Assembly: GCA_013695005.1 (NCBI GenBank)
Contig: JACDBJ010000483.1
Coordinates: 1-10,328 of the forward strand
Direction: 5' to 3'
Source: Pseudonocardiales bacterium
Lineage (GTDB): Bacteria; Actinomycetota; Actinomycetes; Mycobacteriales; Pseudonocardiaceae
DNA length: 10,328 bases
The notes beneath the pieces were generated by a model. The model was not told the DNA's origin. It saw nothing but the letters and a program-made list of their open reading frames with translations, and did not search any database. The number at the start of each line of letters is the position of its first letter. The stretch's first letter is position 1. Below, one piece after another: positions 1 to 5,510 of this stretch. The translations under genes were made by a program, and so were the position numbers.

Positions 1-812
1 CCGTTGCCACCCGTGGCCTCACCACCGTTACCACCGTTGCCGCCGGTGCTCTTGGTGGTCGAACCCGAGGTGGTGGACGTAGACGAAGCGGTCGACGTGG
101 TCGAGTTGTTTTCGCCCCCGGCAGCCGGCGGGGTCCTGGGCGGTGTGGTCACACAGCTGGTCGTGGACGTGGCCGCACCGCCGTTGCCGCCGTTGGCGGT
201 CGCGTCGCCACCGGCGCCGCCGGTGCCACTGCCGCCGTTGGCGTTGCCGCCACCGGTCGCGGTGGAACCCGGGCTCAGGATCGGGACCGCGAGCATGTTG
301 CCGCTCAGCAGCGTGACACCGCCCGCGCCGCCGGTGCCGGAACCACCGTTGCCACCCGTGGCCTCACCACCGTTACCACCGTTGCCACCGGTCGCTGTGG
401 TGGAACACGTACCTGAATTCGTGTATGTAGTGGTCGACGGGGACGAGGCAGTGGAGGTGGCGGTGGCTGCACCGCCGTTACCGCCGTTGGCGGTCGCGGC
501 GCCACCGGCCCCGCCGGTGCCGGGGCCGCCGTTGGCGTTGCCGCCGCCGATCGCGGAGGAACCCGGGCTCAGGATCGGGGCCGCGACGACGTTGCCGCTC
601 ACCGCGGTGAGACCGCCGGCGCCACCGGTACCGGTACCGCCGAGGCCACCCAGGGCAGTGCCGCCGGTGCCGCCCGCGCCACCGGTGCTGCTGTCGACGG
701 CGAAAGCAACGCTAGTACCACCGGTGAGCAGCAGCGCAGACATCGCGCCGATACCCACGATCTTCGTCGTACGGACTGTGGTCTCACTACGCTTGCGATG
801 TTGCAGAGACAA
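1..812 (-). CDS. Secreted glycine-rich repeat protein, C-terminus cut by the window edge
   Basis: The minus strand is open from a TTG at 812 to the left edge (270 codons visible, no stop). The TTG is chosen because GAAGGAAAG lies just upstream and because it gives a good signal peptide: basic residues at 6-8, 14 and 17, a hydrophobic stretch at about 18-35, and AFA|VD cleavage near residue 38. An in-frame ATG at 930-932 has no such context. The mature protein is dominated by GGA, GGT and GGN triplets. A block around PILSPGS occurs at residues 79-85 and again at 177-183; a GGNGGNGGEATGGN block recurs around residues 150 and 265. Between them are Ser/Thr-rich linkers, each with a single cysteine (136 and 220). 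The composition resembles PE_PGRS-like and other actinobacterial surface proteins, but no PE domain is present. Function is unknown; a cell-surface or extracellular structural role is inferred. Any anchor signal lies outside the window. Confidence 0.8.
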   Translation of the reverse strand, partial: MSLQHRKRSETTVRTTKIVGIGAMSALLLTGGTSVAFAVDSSTGGAGGTGGTALGGLGGTGTGGAGGLTAVSGNVVAAPILSPGSSAIGGGNANGGPGTGGAGGAATANGGNGGAATATSTASSPSTTTYTNSGTCSTTATGGNGGNGGEATGGNGGSGTGGAGGVTLLSGNMLAVPILSPGSTATGGGNANGGSGTGGAGGDATANGGNGGAATSTTSCVTTPPRTPPAAGGENNSTTSTASSTSTTSGSTTKSTGGNGGNGGEATGGN

Positions 813-1134
813 GGTCTTTCCTTCGGGTTGATGAACTTCTTCTGACTGGGCGCGTCTTGCGCGGCGTGATTCAGGGAGAGCGGCCACGCGCCGCGCCCCA
901 CCTGTCGTCGGGCGCTTGACAGTGCACAGCATGCGGCTTGCGCGCCTTCGCGTCAAGCCCGGGTTAGACAAGCGGCAAGCGGCGATAGCTATTCTGGGCG
1001 TCCACCACACGAGACGCACCGCATGTCGGGCTCTTGGCCCCGCTTCGCTCTTGGTGGAGGGATACTCACCGTGTTCGGCTGGCGAGCGGGGGCCACCGGC
1101 TGAGTGCACGAACCGGTGAAGACGGAGGCTGTCA
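813..1134. other. Divergent intergenic region, no convincing gene
   Basis: These 322 bases separate the minus-strand glycine-rich gene from the plus-strand regulator, so both promoters should lie here. A possible reading frame at 916-1119 has no ribosome binding site and no recognisable protein pattern. Visible structure is the 7+7 bp inverted repeat at 914-958 and a weaker 6+6 bp repeat (CACCGG at 1094-1099, CCGGTG at 1113-1118) close to the regulator's start. GGAGG at 1124-1128 is the regulator's ribosome binding site, 6 bases before its GTG. Confidence 0.6.
914..958 (-). promoter_or_regulatory. Candidate promoter and operator for the glycine-rich gene
   Basis: GCTTGAC at 914-920 and GTCAAGC at 952-958 form a perfect 7-bp inverted repeat. 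Read on the minus strand, the right arm supplies a -35-like TTGACG (951-956), followed after 17 bases by a poor -10-like CATGCT (928-933); the other arm lies just downstream of it. A promoter bracketed by two half-sites is typical of a repressor-controlled site, and the facing HTH gene is an obvious candidate regulator, but this is inference. The match to the -10 consensus is weak. Confidence 0.3.
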
Positions 1135-1638
1135 GTGACCGAGGACGAGGCGAGCGGCCACGATGAGGGCGTGTTGACCCTCCCCCAGCTCATCCGCGCT
1201 CGGATGGAGGAGCGCGGGTGGTCCTACACCGACCTTGAGCGCAGGTCCGAGCGCGCGCTGAGCCGGGGCCGCTGGCAGCAGCTGGGTTCCGGGGTTGCGC
1301 AGAAGAAGTTCCCGGACCCGGCGTCGCTGACGGTCATCGCGGCGGTGCTGGAGGTGGACATCACCACCATCGTCCTGGCCGCCGCGCACACCGTCGGCTT
1401 GGATGTCCGACACGAGGGCGGCGACCTGGCGCATCTGCTGCCCGCCGGGACCGAACGGCTCTCCGACCGGACACGCGACGCGATCCTCACGCTCATCCGC
1501 GCCGCGGTCGTGGACACCGTGAACTGCGGAAGTTCGACCGATCTCGGGGACGGAAGCGGGATGCGGCTGGAATGGCCCAAGAGCAGCGCGCCGTCGCGAC
1601 GACGCGGCAATGGGGTGACGAACGGCGGCGAGCAGTGA
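1135..1638 (+). CDS. Small helix-turn-helix (XRE-like) regulator
   Basis: This 167-residue protein starts at GTG 1135, 6 bases after GGAGG. Residues about 15-75 look like an XRE/Cro-type helix-turn-helix domain: a first helix (LPQLIRARMEERGWSYTDLE), a loop with an SRGRWQQLGSG segment, and then the pattern FPDPASLTVIAAVLEVDITTIVLAAA, which is the familiar 'PxxxTLxxIAxALxVD' end of such domains. The region after about 85 has a short helical stretch (RTRDAILTLIRAAVVDT) and a basic, probably disordered tail. No phosphoacceptor or ligand domain is visible. It probably acts as a DNA-binding transcription factor in the cytoplasm. It points away from the glycine-rich gene across a shared control region, so it could regulate that gene or itself; this is inferred. 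The subfamily is not identified. Confidence 0.65.
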   Translation: MTEDEASGHDEGVLTLPQLIRARMEERGWSYTDLERRSERALSRGRWQQLGSGVAQKKFPDPASLTVIAAVLEVDITTIVLAAAHTVGLDVRHEGGDLAHLLPAGTERLSDRTRDAILTLIRAAVVDTVNCGSSTDLGDGSGMRLEWPKSSAPSRRRGNGVTNGGEQ

Positions 1639-1841
1639 CTCTGCGCCGACATCGCTGCAGCGTTCTTGAGCTGATCGGCTGTATTGCGACGGGGGGTGAA
1701 ACGTCGACCCCGGCTGCGGCGGATACCCAGGAGCAGTCCATTCCCGCCCGTCGGACCCCCTGACGGAACCCCGCCCAGTGCTGTCGCGCCGCCCGGACCC
1801 CGCGCAGCCAGCGCCGTGCCCGACGCGAAAGGAGCTCCGAC

Positions 1842-2150
1842 GTGCAGCTCACACCCCACGGCATCCCCTCACCCCGGCCCAGGCCTGGCCGGGCCATGCA
1901 CAGCCCAGCCTCCGCCCAGACCCTGATCAATCGGCTACACCCCCTGATCGCCGTGTCCTACCAGCCGCTGCACGACACCGTCGCGCGACTCGACACCACG
2001 ACGCGACGCTGGCTGCTCCACCTCGACTCCGACAGCCCCGCCGAGGACCACTGCTGGGTCCTGCTCGATGTGATCACAATTCTCACCTGCGGCGCGAACG
2101 CGGCCACATCGGCGACCCCCACACCCCGGCTGCGCCTGGTCCGAGACTGA
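1842..2150 (+). CDS. Small protein of unknown function
   Basis: I do not recognise this 102-residue protein. Support for a real gene is the AAAGGAG at 1828-1834, seven bases before a GTG start at 1842, plus high G/C at third positions throughout. The first 18 residues are Pro/Arg-rich; an ATG at 1896 is a possible later start but has no ribosome binding site. The middle (residues about 27-80) looks like a folded, helical protein with two tryptophans and two cysteines (in EDHCWVLLDVITILTCGAN). There is no signal peptide or clear membrane segment. The 203 bases before it contain nothing I can assign. It may be a small accessory protein linked to the flanking regulators, but nothing in the sequence shows what it does. 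Confidence 0.5.
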   Translation: MQLTPHGIPSPRPRPGRAMHSPASAQTLINRLHPLIAVSYQPLHDTVARLDTTTRRWLLHLDSDSPAEDHCWVLLDVITILTCGANAATSATPTPRLRLVRD

Positions 2151-2539
2151 CGATCGAGTAACCACCACGACGAACCGTCACCACACGCAGTGGGTCACTG
2201 CACGTCGCTGAGATGCGCATGCCGGAGCGACGAGCGCGCGCCCGCGATGTTCACTCGACCGACGGGGTGGTGTCCGGCTGCGGTGATCCGCGCTGCGCGC
2301 GGGTCAATCGGCGCTGTCCACCGACAACCCGGCGTGCCGTGGACGGCGGCGGTGACAGGCGGGCTCGGACGTGGCCGATCACACTCCTGGCGATGTCTCC
2401 GCCCGGGCGTCCAGATATCTCAAAAATCCCGAGGCGCTCGGCAGCCACCATCGACGGGGTGGCCGGGTCTCGAAGAACGCCGACAGCCAGCACCGAGGCC
2501 CGTGAAGGCGCAACCCGACAGCCCCGCCTGCACCGAAGG
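2151..2539. other. Gene-poor stretch
   Basis: Several overlapping frames are open here on both strands because of high GC, but none has a convincing ribosome binding site, a domain pattern or sustained codon bias. The translations are rich in Arg, Pro and Ala in the way typical of non-coding GC-rich DNA. I see no repeat or RNA gene. It may be decayed sequence, given the truncated genes just downstream. Confidence 0.45.
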
Positions 2540-2542
2540 ATG

Positions 2543-2881
2543 ATGACCATCAACATTGTCGATGGCACCACACCCAGCATCTGCGCGGGTACCGCGAGCA
2601 ACACCACCACTGCGCGCCGCTCCCAGACCGCTGTATCCGCCGCGTCGGCATCACCTGACCAGGTGGCCCCCACACCGCTGCCGGCCACGCCACCAACAGC
2701 CACGCCACCAACACCCACGCCACCAACGGCCACGACCAGCACCATAGGTGATGAACACGCACCGCCCGCGGACACTGGCACCCGCGCCTGGGGTGGCGGC
2801 CCCTCTGCGCTGACCATCCGGCACACCCCCCGGCCGCGGTGCCTCGCCGCTTCCCGCCGCCCTCACCGCTCTTGGCTCTGA
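2543..2881 (+). pseudogene. Possible receiver-domain start of a LuxR-type regulator, in another frame
   Basis: From the ATG at 2543 (GAAGG just before it) the frame begins TINIVDGTTPSICAG. This resembles the first strand and helix of a response-regulator receiver domain (pattern 'xxLIVDDHPxxRAG'), with Gly and Thr in place of the acidic pair. The reading then becomes Thr/Pro-rich across the 15-bp repeats and ends at TGA 2879-2881. The later part of a receiver (ALTWKHGTIVVGDP...AALNAGAGGYLFE) appears in a different frame, in the LuxR gene that starts at 2839; both frames are open over 2752-2878, where one indel could join them. So this is either the 5' part of a frameshifted regulator gene or a chance resemblance. 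No phosphorylatable Asp of strand 3 can be placed. Confidence 0.3.
2685..2734. repeat. 15-bp tandem repeat, 3.3 copies
   Basis: CCACGCCACCAAC followed by AG, AC or GG occurs three times in a row (2685-2699, 2700-2714, 2715-2729), and a fourth copy begins at 2730. The unit is a multiple of three, giving Thr-Pro-Pro-Thr-x in one plus-strand frame and Gly/Val-rich text on the minus strand. It lies inside the possible receiver-domain remnant and may have expanded there by slippage. Confidence 0.85.
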
Positions 2882-3330
2882 CCTGGAAACACGGGACCAT
2901 CGTCGTCGGCGACCCCACCACCGAGCCCGTCCAAGCGGCACTTAACGCCGGCGCCGGCGGCTACCTGTTCGAGCACCCTCCAACACCACCCCAGCCCCTC
3001 ACTCCCCCGGGCCAGCACGCCACCCACCGCAGCGACACCACCAGCGCCATCGACGAACCAGGATCACCCGACCACGCAGACCAGCCAGCACCCAGCCCCC
3101 AAACATTCACCGTCCTGGACACGAAGGGACAGCCCTGCACGCTGAGCCGCCGGGAAATCGAAATCCTCCAACACGTCGCCGACGGCGAAACCAACACCCG
3201 GATCGCCCGATCACTGGGAGTCTCCCCCCACAACATCAAGAGCCACCTACGCCGAACCGGCCACCGGCTCACCACGAATGACCGCACCCAGATGATGTTG
3301 CTGGCGATGCGCGCCGGCGCCGTAAAATAA
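2839..3330 (+). CDS. LuxR-type DNA-binding regulator with a partial receiver-like N-terminus
   Basis: The C-terminus (residues about 101-160) is a clear LuxR/GerE-type helix-turn-helix: LSRREIEILQHVADGETNTRIARSLGVSPHNIKSHLRR followed by the usual tail through the stop. Residues about 12-46 read like the end of a receiver domain (strand 4, helix 4, strand 5: TIVVGDPTTEPVQAALNAGAGGYLFE), with Glu where the conserved receiver Lys would be. A Pro/Thr/His-rich linker (47-90) joins the two. The first half of a receiver is missing in this frame; a candidate lies in another frame at 2543-2881. The GTG at 2839 has no ribosome binding site, and the frame is open back to 2752, so the start is uncertain. 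The protein could be an atypical, phosphorylation-independent regulator or the 3' half of a broken gene. Confidence 0.6.
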   Translation: MPRRFPPPSPLLALTWKHGTIVVGDPTTEPVQAALNAGAGGYLFEHPPTPPQPLTPPGQHATHRSDTTSAIDEPGSPDHADQPAPSPQTFTVLDTKGQPCTLSRREIEILQHVADGETNTRIARSLGVSPHNIKSHLRRTGHRLTTNDRTQMMLLAMRAGAVK

Positions 3331-3642
3331 TGCACCCCCCAGCACACCGACCTGATGCGCGCCGGTGACGCGGTCGAGGCCGCCGACCGGCTGGACCTGG
3401 CCGCGGTGCCCTCAGCCACCCGCCGCAGCTTCCACCTGACCGAGGCCGCCCGGGCGCACTCGCTGCGCCGCGAGCCGGTGGCCACCGTGCACCTGCTGGG
3501 CCGGGCCTATGACGAGTCACCGGACACCGCCCGGTTCAACCTGTTCGCCCGCAAGGTGCTGCCCGAGCTGCGCGACCGCGGCCCGGCCACGATCCGCCGC
3601 GAGGCGGCCGGACTGGCCGACAAGCTCGGCGTCCCGGCCTGA
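3331..3642 (+). pseudogene. C-terminal fragment of an XRE/TPR-type regulator
   Basis: Directly after the TAA of the LuxR gene, and in the same frame, an open stretch runs to TGA 3640-3642. Its text (AGDAVEAADRLDLAAVPSATRRSFHLTEAARAH, then VATVHLLGRAYDESPDTARFNLFARKVLPELRDRG and a LADKLGV end) matches the helical, TPR-like C-terminus I know from larger actinobacterial XRE-family regulators of roughly 400 residues. The N-terminal helix-turn-helix and most of the repeats are absent. There is no ribosome binding site before the only nearby start (ATG 3355), so I read it as a 5'-truncated gene. Codon use is strongly GC-biased, so the loss looks recent. A separately translated protein of about 95 residues cannot be excluded. 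Confidence 0.5.
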
Positions 3643-3647
3643 CAGGA

Positions 3648-3664
3648 GGGGACAGTTTGTCCCC
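3648..3664. repeat. GGGGACA/TGTCCCC hairpin with a nearby third copy
   Basis: GGGGACA (3648-3654), a 3-base loop and TGTCCCC (3658-3664) form a perfect 7-bp hairpin six bases after the stop of the XRE-type fragment. A further TGTCCCC lies at 3685-3691. There is no T-run after the hairpin. It could be a terminator for the upstream fragment, a regulator binding site, or the end of a vanished insertion sequence; the broken genes on both sides make the last possibility worth considering, but no transposase is present. Confidence 0.5.
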
Positions 3665-3720
3665 CTCGACGACGGGGGTCGCGCTGTCCCCGATAGCGCC
3701 GAAGATCGTCCATAACGTCC

Positions 3721-3738
3721 CGTGGCGTGATCGCCACG
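3721..3738. terminator. Perfect 7-bp hairpin in the scar region
   Basis: CGTGGCG-TGAT-CGCCACG is a perfect stem with a 4-base loop, lying between the tail of the XRE-type fragment and the broken 3' end of the sigma factor gene, two transcription units that converge here. This placement suggests a two-way terminator, although there is no T-tract on either side. It could also be incidental in such GC-rich DNA. Confidence 0.3.
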
Positions 3739-3853
3739 CTACTGAGAGTCCTGTTCCGCAGCGGCAGACATCGCAGACCGCGCAGCCAGCCCACGCACCC
3801 ACTGATCTGCGGGCCGGGCCGTGGCTGAACGCTGCCGCTGCCACCTCCCGCTC

Positions 3854-4268
3854 GAACGCACGGGCGATCTCGGCGGTGGTCAACCCGCCGACGGCGCGCA
3901 GCGTCAGGGCGACCTGGGAGACCGTCGTCAGCTCCGGGTGAGCACAGCAACAGCAGGGTGAGCGTGTCGTCGACTGCCGGGCTGGTCCCAGGGGTCAGTG
4001 CCGCCAGTGATGCGGCGGCTTCCTCGCGGCGCAGCCGCGCCGACTCGTTGCGCCACAGCTCGATCCGCCGGCGGGACGCGGTGGTGATCAACCACGCCTT
4101 CGGGTTGTCCGGCAACCCCTCCGCCGGCCACTGCAGCGAGGCCGCGAGCAGGGCCTCCTGCACGGCGTCCTCGCACGCGTCGAATCCGCCGTAGCGCCGC
4201 ACGAGCGCGCTGAGGACCTGCGGCGAAAGCTCGCGCAGCACCCCCTCCAGCTCGCTCGCTCGGGTCAC
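3854..4268 (-). pseudogene. ECF42-type sigma factor gene, frameshifted and truncated
   Basis: From GTG 4266-4268 the minus strand encodes a sigma-70 region 2 (LVRRYGGFDACEDAVQEALL, then PDNPKAWLITTASRRRIELWR), then an acidic linker and LTLLLLCS. At about 3925-3935 the frame changes: the DNA reads TGCTCACCCGGAGCTG where family members encode C-x-H-P-E-L, consistent with loss of two bases. The shifted frame gives ELTTVSQVALTLRAVGGLTTAEIARAF, the start of region 4; all similarity then stops near 3854, before the recognition helix and the long C-terminal extension usual in this group. The start overlaps the stop of the YCII gene as GTGA, indicating translational coupling in the ancestral operon. 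ECF42 sigma factors are known to sit next to DGPF/YCII proteins, which supports the assignment. The product should be non-functional. Confidence 0.75.
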
Positions 4269-4636
4269 AGCTCCCAGCCACTCATGTCCGGCACCGGCCG
4301 TACCTCGACCTCGCCATAGGCGGCGTCCGGCATCCGGGCCGCCCACTCGATCGCCCGCTCGATGCTGTCGCACTCGATCAGGTAGAAGCCGGCGAGGTGC
4401 TCCTTGACCTCGGCGAACGGCCCGTCGCTGGTCATCGTCTGACCCTCGCGCACCGACACCCGCTTGGCCAGTGACGGGTCCGCGAGGCCTTCGGACGCGA
4501 TCAGCTCCCCGGATGCGGCAAGCTCGTCGGTCAGCGCGAGGTGCCCACGCCCGAACTCCATGCGCTGCTCGTCGGACAGCTGCTCCCAGACGGCGAGCGA
4601 CTTCGGGTTGCTGTGGATCAGGATCAGGTACTTCAT
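4265..4636 (-). CDS. YCII/DGPF-domain protein (ECF42 partner)
   Basis: This 123-residue protein starts MKYLILIHSN at ATG 4634-4636, with GGAGG five bases upstream; a GTG 12 bases earlier overlaps that site and is unlikely. It is a complete YCII-related domain with the DGPF motif at residues 71-74 in SDGPFAEVKEHLAGFYLIE, and an ending (EVRPVPDMSGWEL) typical of the family. Such ferredoxin-like-fold proteins are found beside ECF42 sigma factors and are thought to be linked to their activity; their biochemical role is not settled. The stop codon overlaps the start of the sigma factor gene, which is broken here, so this gene has lost its usual partner. No loss of reading frame or conserved motif is seen in this gene itself. 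Confidence 0.85.
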   Translation of the reverse strand: MKYLILIHSNPKSLAVWEQLSDEQRMEFGRGHLALTDELAASGELIASEGLADPSLAKRVSVREGQTMTSDGPFAEVKEHLAGFYLIECDSIERAIEWAARMPDAAYGEVEVRPVPDMSGWEL

Positions 4637-4651
4637 CGGTGCCTCCACGGC

Positions 4652-4725
4652 TCAGTGCCAGATGCCGACTATGACGGGGATGAGCAGAAGCTTCAGCAGC
4701 CAGTCGCCGGCGTGATGTCGAACAT
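4652..4725 (-). pseudogene. Possible relic of a tiny membrane peptide gene
   Basis: On the minus strand AAGGAG precedes ATG 4723-4725, which encodes only MFDITPATGC before TGA 4693-4695. One base out of register, the same DNA reads GDWLLKLLLIPVIVGIWH and stops at 4652-4654, sixteen bases before the YCII start. A single lost base after the seventh codon would give a 24-residue hydrophobic peptide (MFDITPA-DWLLKLL...). This is either a decayed small gene at the head of the YCII/sigma operon or coincidence. Confidence 0.25.
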
Positions 4726-4755
4726 TGGCTTCTCCTTCCGGGTGCTGTCGTATGT

Positions 4756-4829
4756 GACGTAGAAGCTGGGCAAACGATCTCGACATCGTCGGAGCAGGAT
4801 GTCGAATCGAGCTCCGCAGCTTCTACGTC
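4756..4829. promoter_or_regulatory. Nested inverted repeat between divergent genes
   Basis: An outer perfect 13-bp repeat (GACGTAGAAGCTG at 4756-4768, CAGCTTCTACGTC at 4817-4829) encloses an inner one (CGATCTCGACATC at 4775-4787, GATGTCGAATCG at 4798-4809; 12 pairs and one bulged base). The motif GATGTCGAA occurs again at 4714-4722, over the possible peptide start. The repeats lie between the minus-strand YCII operon and the plus-strand VOC gene, where promoters for both are expected, so operator sites for a dimeric regulator are likely; a long RNA hairpin in the VOC leader is an alternative. Confidence 0.6.
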
Positions 4830-4874
4830 CATGAAGAGAGGCGCCCACAGGGGGTCCCGGAGCAAGGAGGCACC

Positions 4875-5240
4875 ATGTTCGAGAAGACCAAGGCGTTCAG
4901 CGGCTTCTCCGTGGACGACATCCCGAAGGCCAAGCAGTTCTACGCCGACACGCTCGGTCTTCGCGTCACGGAGGACAACGGGATGCTGACGCTGCACGTC
5001 GCCGGTGACCGCCCGACGCTGGTCTACCCGAAGCCGGACCACACGCCGGCCACCTTCACGATCCTGAACTTCCCCGTCGACGACGTCGACGCCGCCGTCG
5101 ACGAGCTCACGTCGCGTGGGGTCGAGTTCGAGAAGTACCCGGTCGGGGACGAGAAGGGGATCATGCGCGACAACGGGCCGACCATCGCCTGGTTCAAGGA
5201 TCCAGCGGGTAACACGCTCTCGGTCATCCAACTGGACTGA
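4875..5240 (+). CDS. VOC-fold (glyoxalase/bleomycin-resistance-like) protein
   Basis: This 121-residue protein starts at ATG 4875, five bases after AGGAGG. It has one vicinal-oxygen-chelate unit pair: FSGFSVDDIPKAKQFYADTLGLRV at the N-terminus, TILNFPVDDVDAAVDELTSRGVEFE in the middle, and IAWFKDPAGNTLSVIQLD at the end, all at the usual spacing. The expected first metal ligand (His in strand 1) is replaced in 'FSGFSV', and the C-terminal Glu position is Ser in 'NTLSVIQ', so it is probably not a true glyoxalase I. The substrate is unknown. It may be controlled by the inverted repeats upstream. It is transcribed away from the YCII gene; small VOC and YCII proteins commonly occur in the same neighbourhoods. 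Confidence 0.85.
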   Translation: MFEKTKAFSGFSVDDIPKAKQFYADTLGLRVTEDNGMLTLHVAGDRPTLVYPKPDHTPATFTILNFPVDDVDAAVDELTSRGVEFEKYPVGDEKGIMRDNGPTIAWFKDPAGNTLSVIQLD

Positions 5241-5274
5241 GTAGGCCTTGCCATGGCCGGCGGCGGCTGGGAGT

Positions 5275-5296
5275 ATAGCCTTGCCTAACTAAGGCT
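5275..5296. promoter_or_regulatory. Iron-box-like dyad (DtxR/IdeR family) before bfd
   Basis: AGCCTT (5277-5282) and AAGGCT (5291-5296) form a dyad around GCCTAACT. The 19 bases from 5275 match the DtxR/IdeR consensus TTAGGTTAGGCTAACCTAA at 11 positions by my count, mostly in the right half (CCTAAC). A -10-like TATAGC (5274-5279) overlaps it. Repression of bfd by an iron-loaded regulator fits the known role of Bfd in releasing stored iron under limitation. The match is partial. Confidence 0.45.
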
Positions 5297-5323
5297 TGAC
5301 TCGGACCTAGCGAGGAATCGGTC

Positions 5324-5509
5324 ATGTACGTATGCATCTGTGCTGCCGTACCCGAGGCAGAGGTTCACGAGTGCATCCGCACCGGTGCGCGCAGCGTCGA
5401 GGAACTCGGCGACCAGTGCTCGGCCGGCACCGGTTGTGGCTCCTGCCACGACCGGTTGGCCGTGATGCTCAGCTCCGCTCAAGTTGCCGACCTGCGGTCC
5501 ACGGCGTGA
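5324..5509 (+). CDS. bfd: Bacterioferritin-associated ferredoxin
   Basis: This 61-residue protein begins MYVCICAAVPEAEV, and its cysteines at 4, 6, 38 and 41 (C-x-C near the start, GCGSC later) match the [2Fe-2S] ligands of Bfd exactly in position. Two additional cysteines (17 and 32) are not ligands in the family. In other bacteria Bfd binds bacterioferritin and passes electrons to the core, reducing Fe(III) so that iron can leave the store. The bacterioferritin gene follows 91 bases downstream on the same strand, supporting the pairing. A GAGGAA-type ribosome binding site precedes the ATG. The iron-box-like site upstream suggests induction at low iron. A strong hairpin after the stop may separate its transcript from bfr. 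Confidence 0.92.
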   Translation: MYVCICAAVPEAEVHECIRTGARSVEELGDQCSAGTGCGSCHDRLAVMLSSAQVADLRSTA

Positions 5510-5510
5510 C

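Noticed and set aside
4..831. Plus-strand Pro/Val-rich reading frame of 275 residues
   Set aside because: It is the mirror of the minus-strand glycine-rich gene; it has no ribosome binding site or domain, while the minus frame has a signal peptide and ordered repeats.
916..944. TTGACA as a plus-strand -35 box for the HTH regulator
   Set aside because: No -10-like sequence at 16-19 bases downstream; the bases there are almost all G and C.
916..1119. Plus-strand frame of 67 residues between the divergent genes
   Set aside because: No ribosome binding site, no recognisable pattern, and it covers the presumed promoter region.
1224..1930. Long minus-strand frames opposite the HTH regulator
   Set aside because: Arg/Ser/Pro-rich translations typical of antisense GC-rich DNA; the plus strand has the recognisable domain and ribosome binding site.
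2251..2826. Minus-strand frame that looks like a Gly/Val membrane protein
   Set aside because: Its hydrophobic segment comes from the 15-bp tandem repeat; there is no ribosome binding site and no similarity I recognise.
4269..5231. Upstream extension of the sigma factor frame on the minus strand
   Set aside because: This part runs antisense to the YCII-VOC intergenic region and the VOC gene; sigma similarity begins only at the GTG at 4268.
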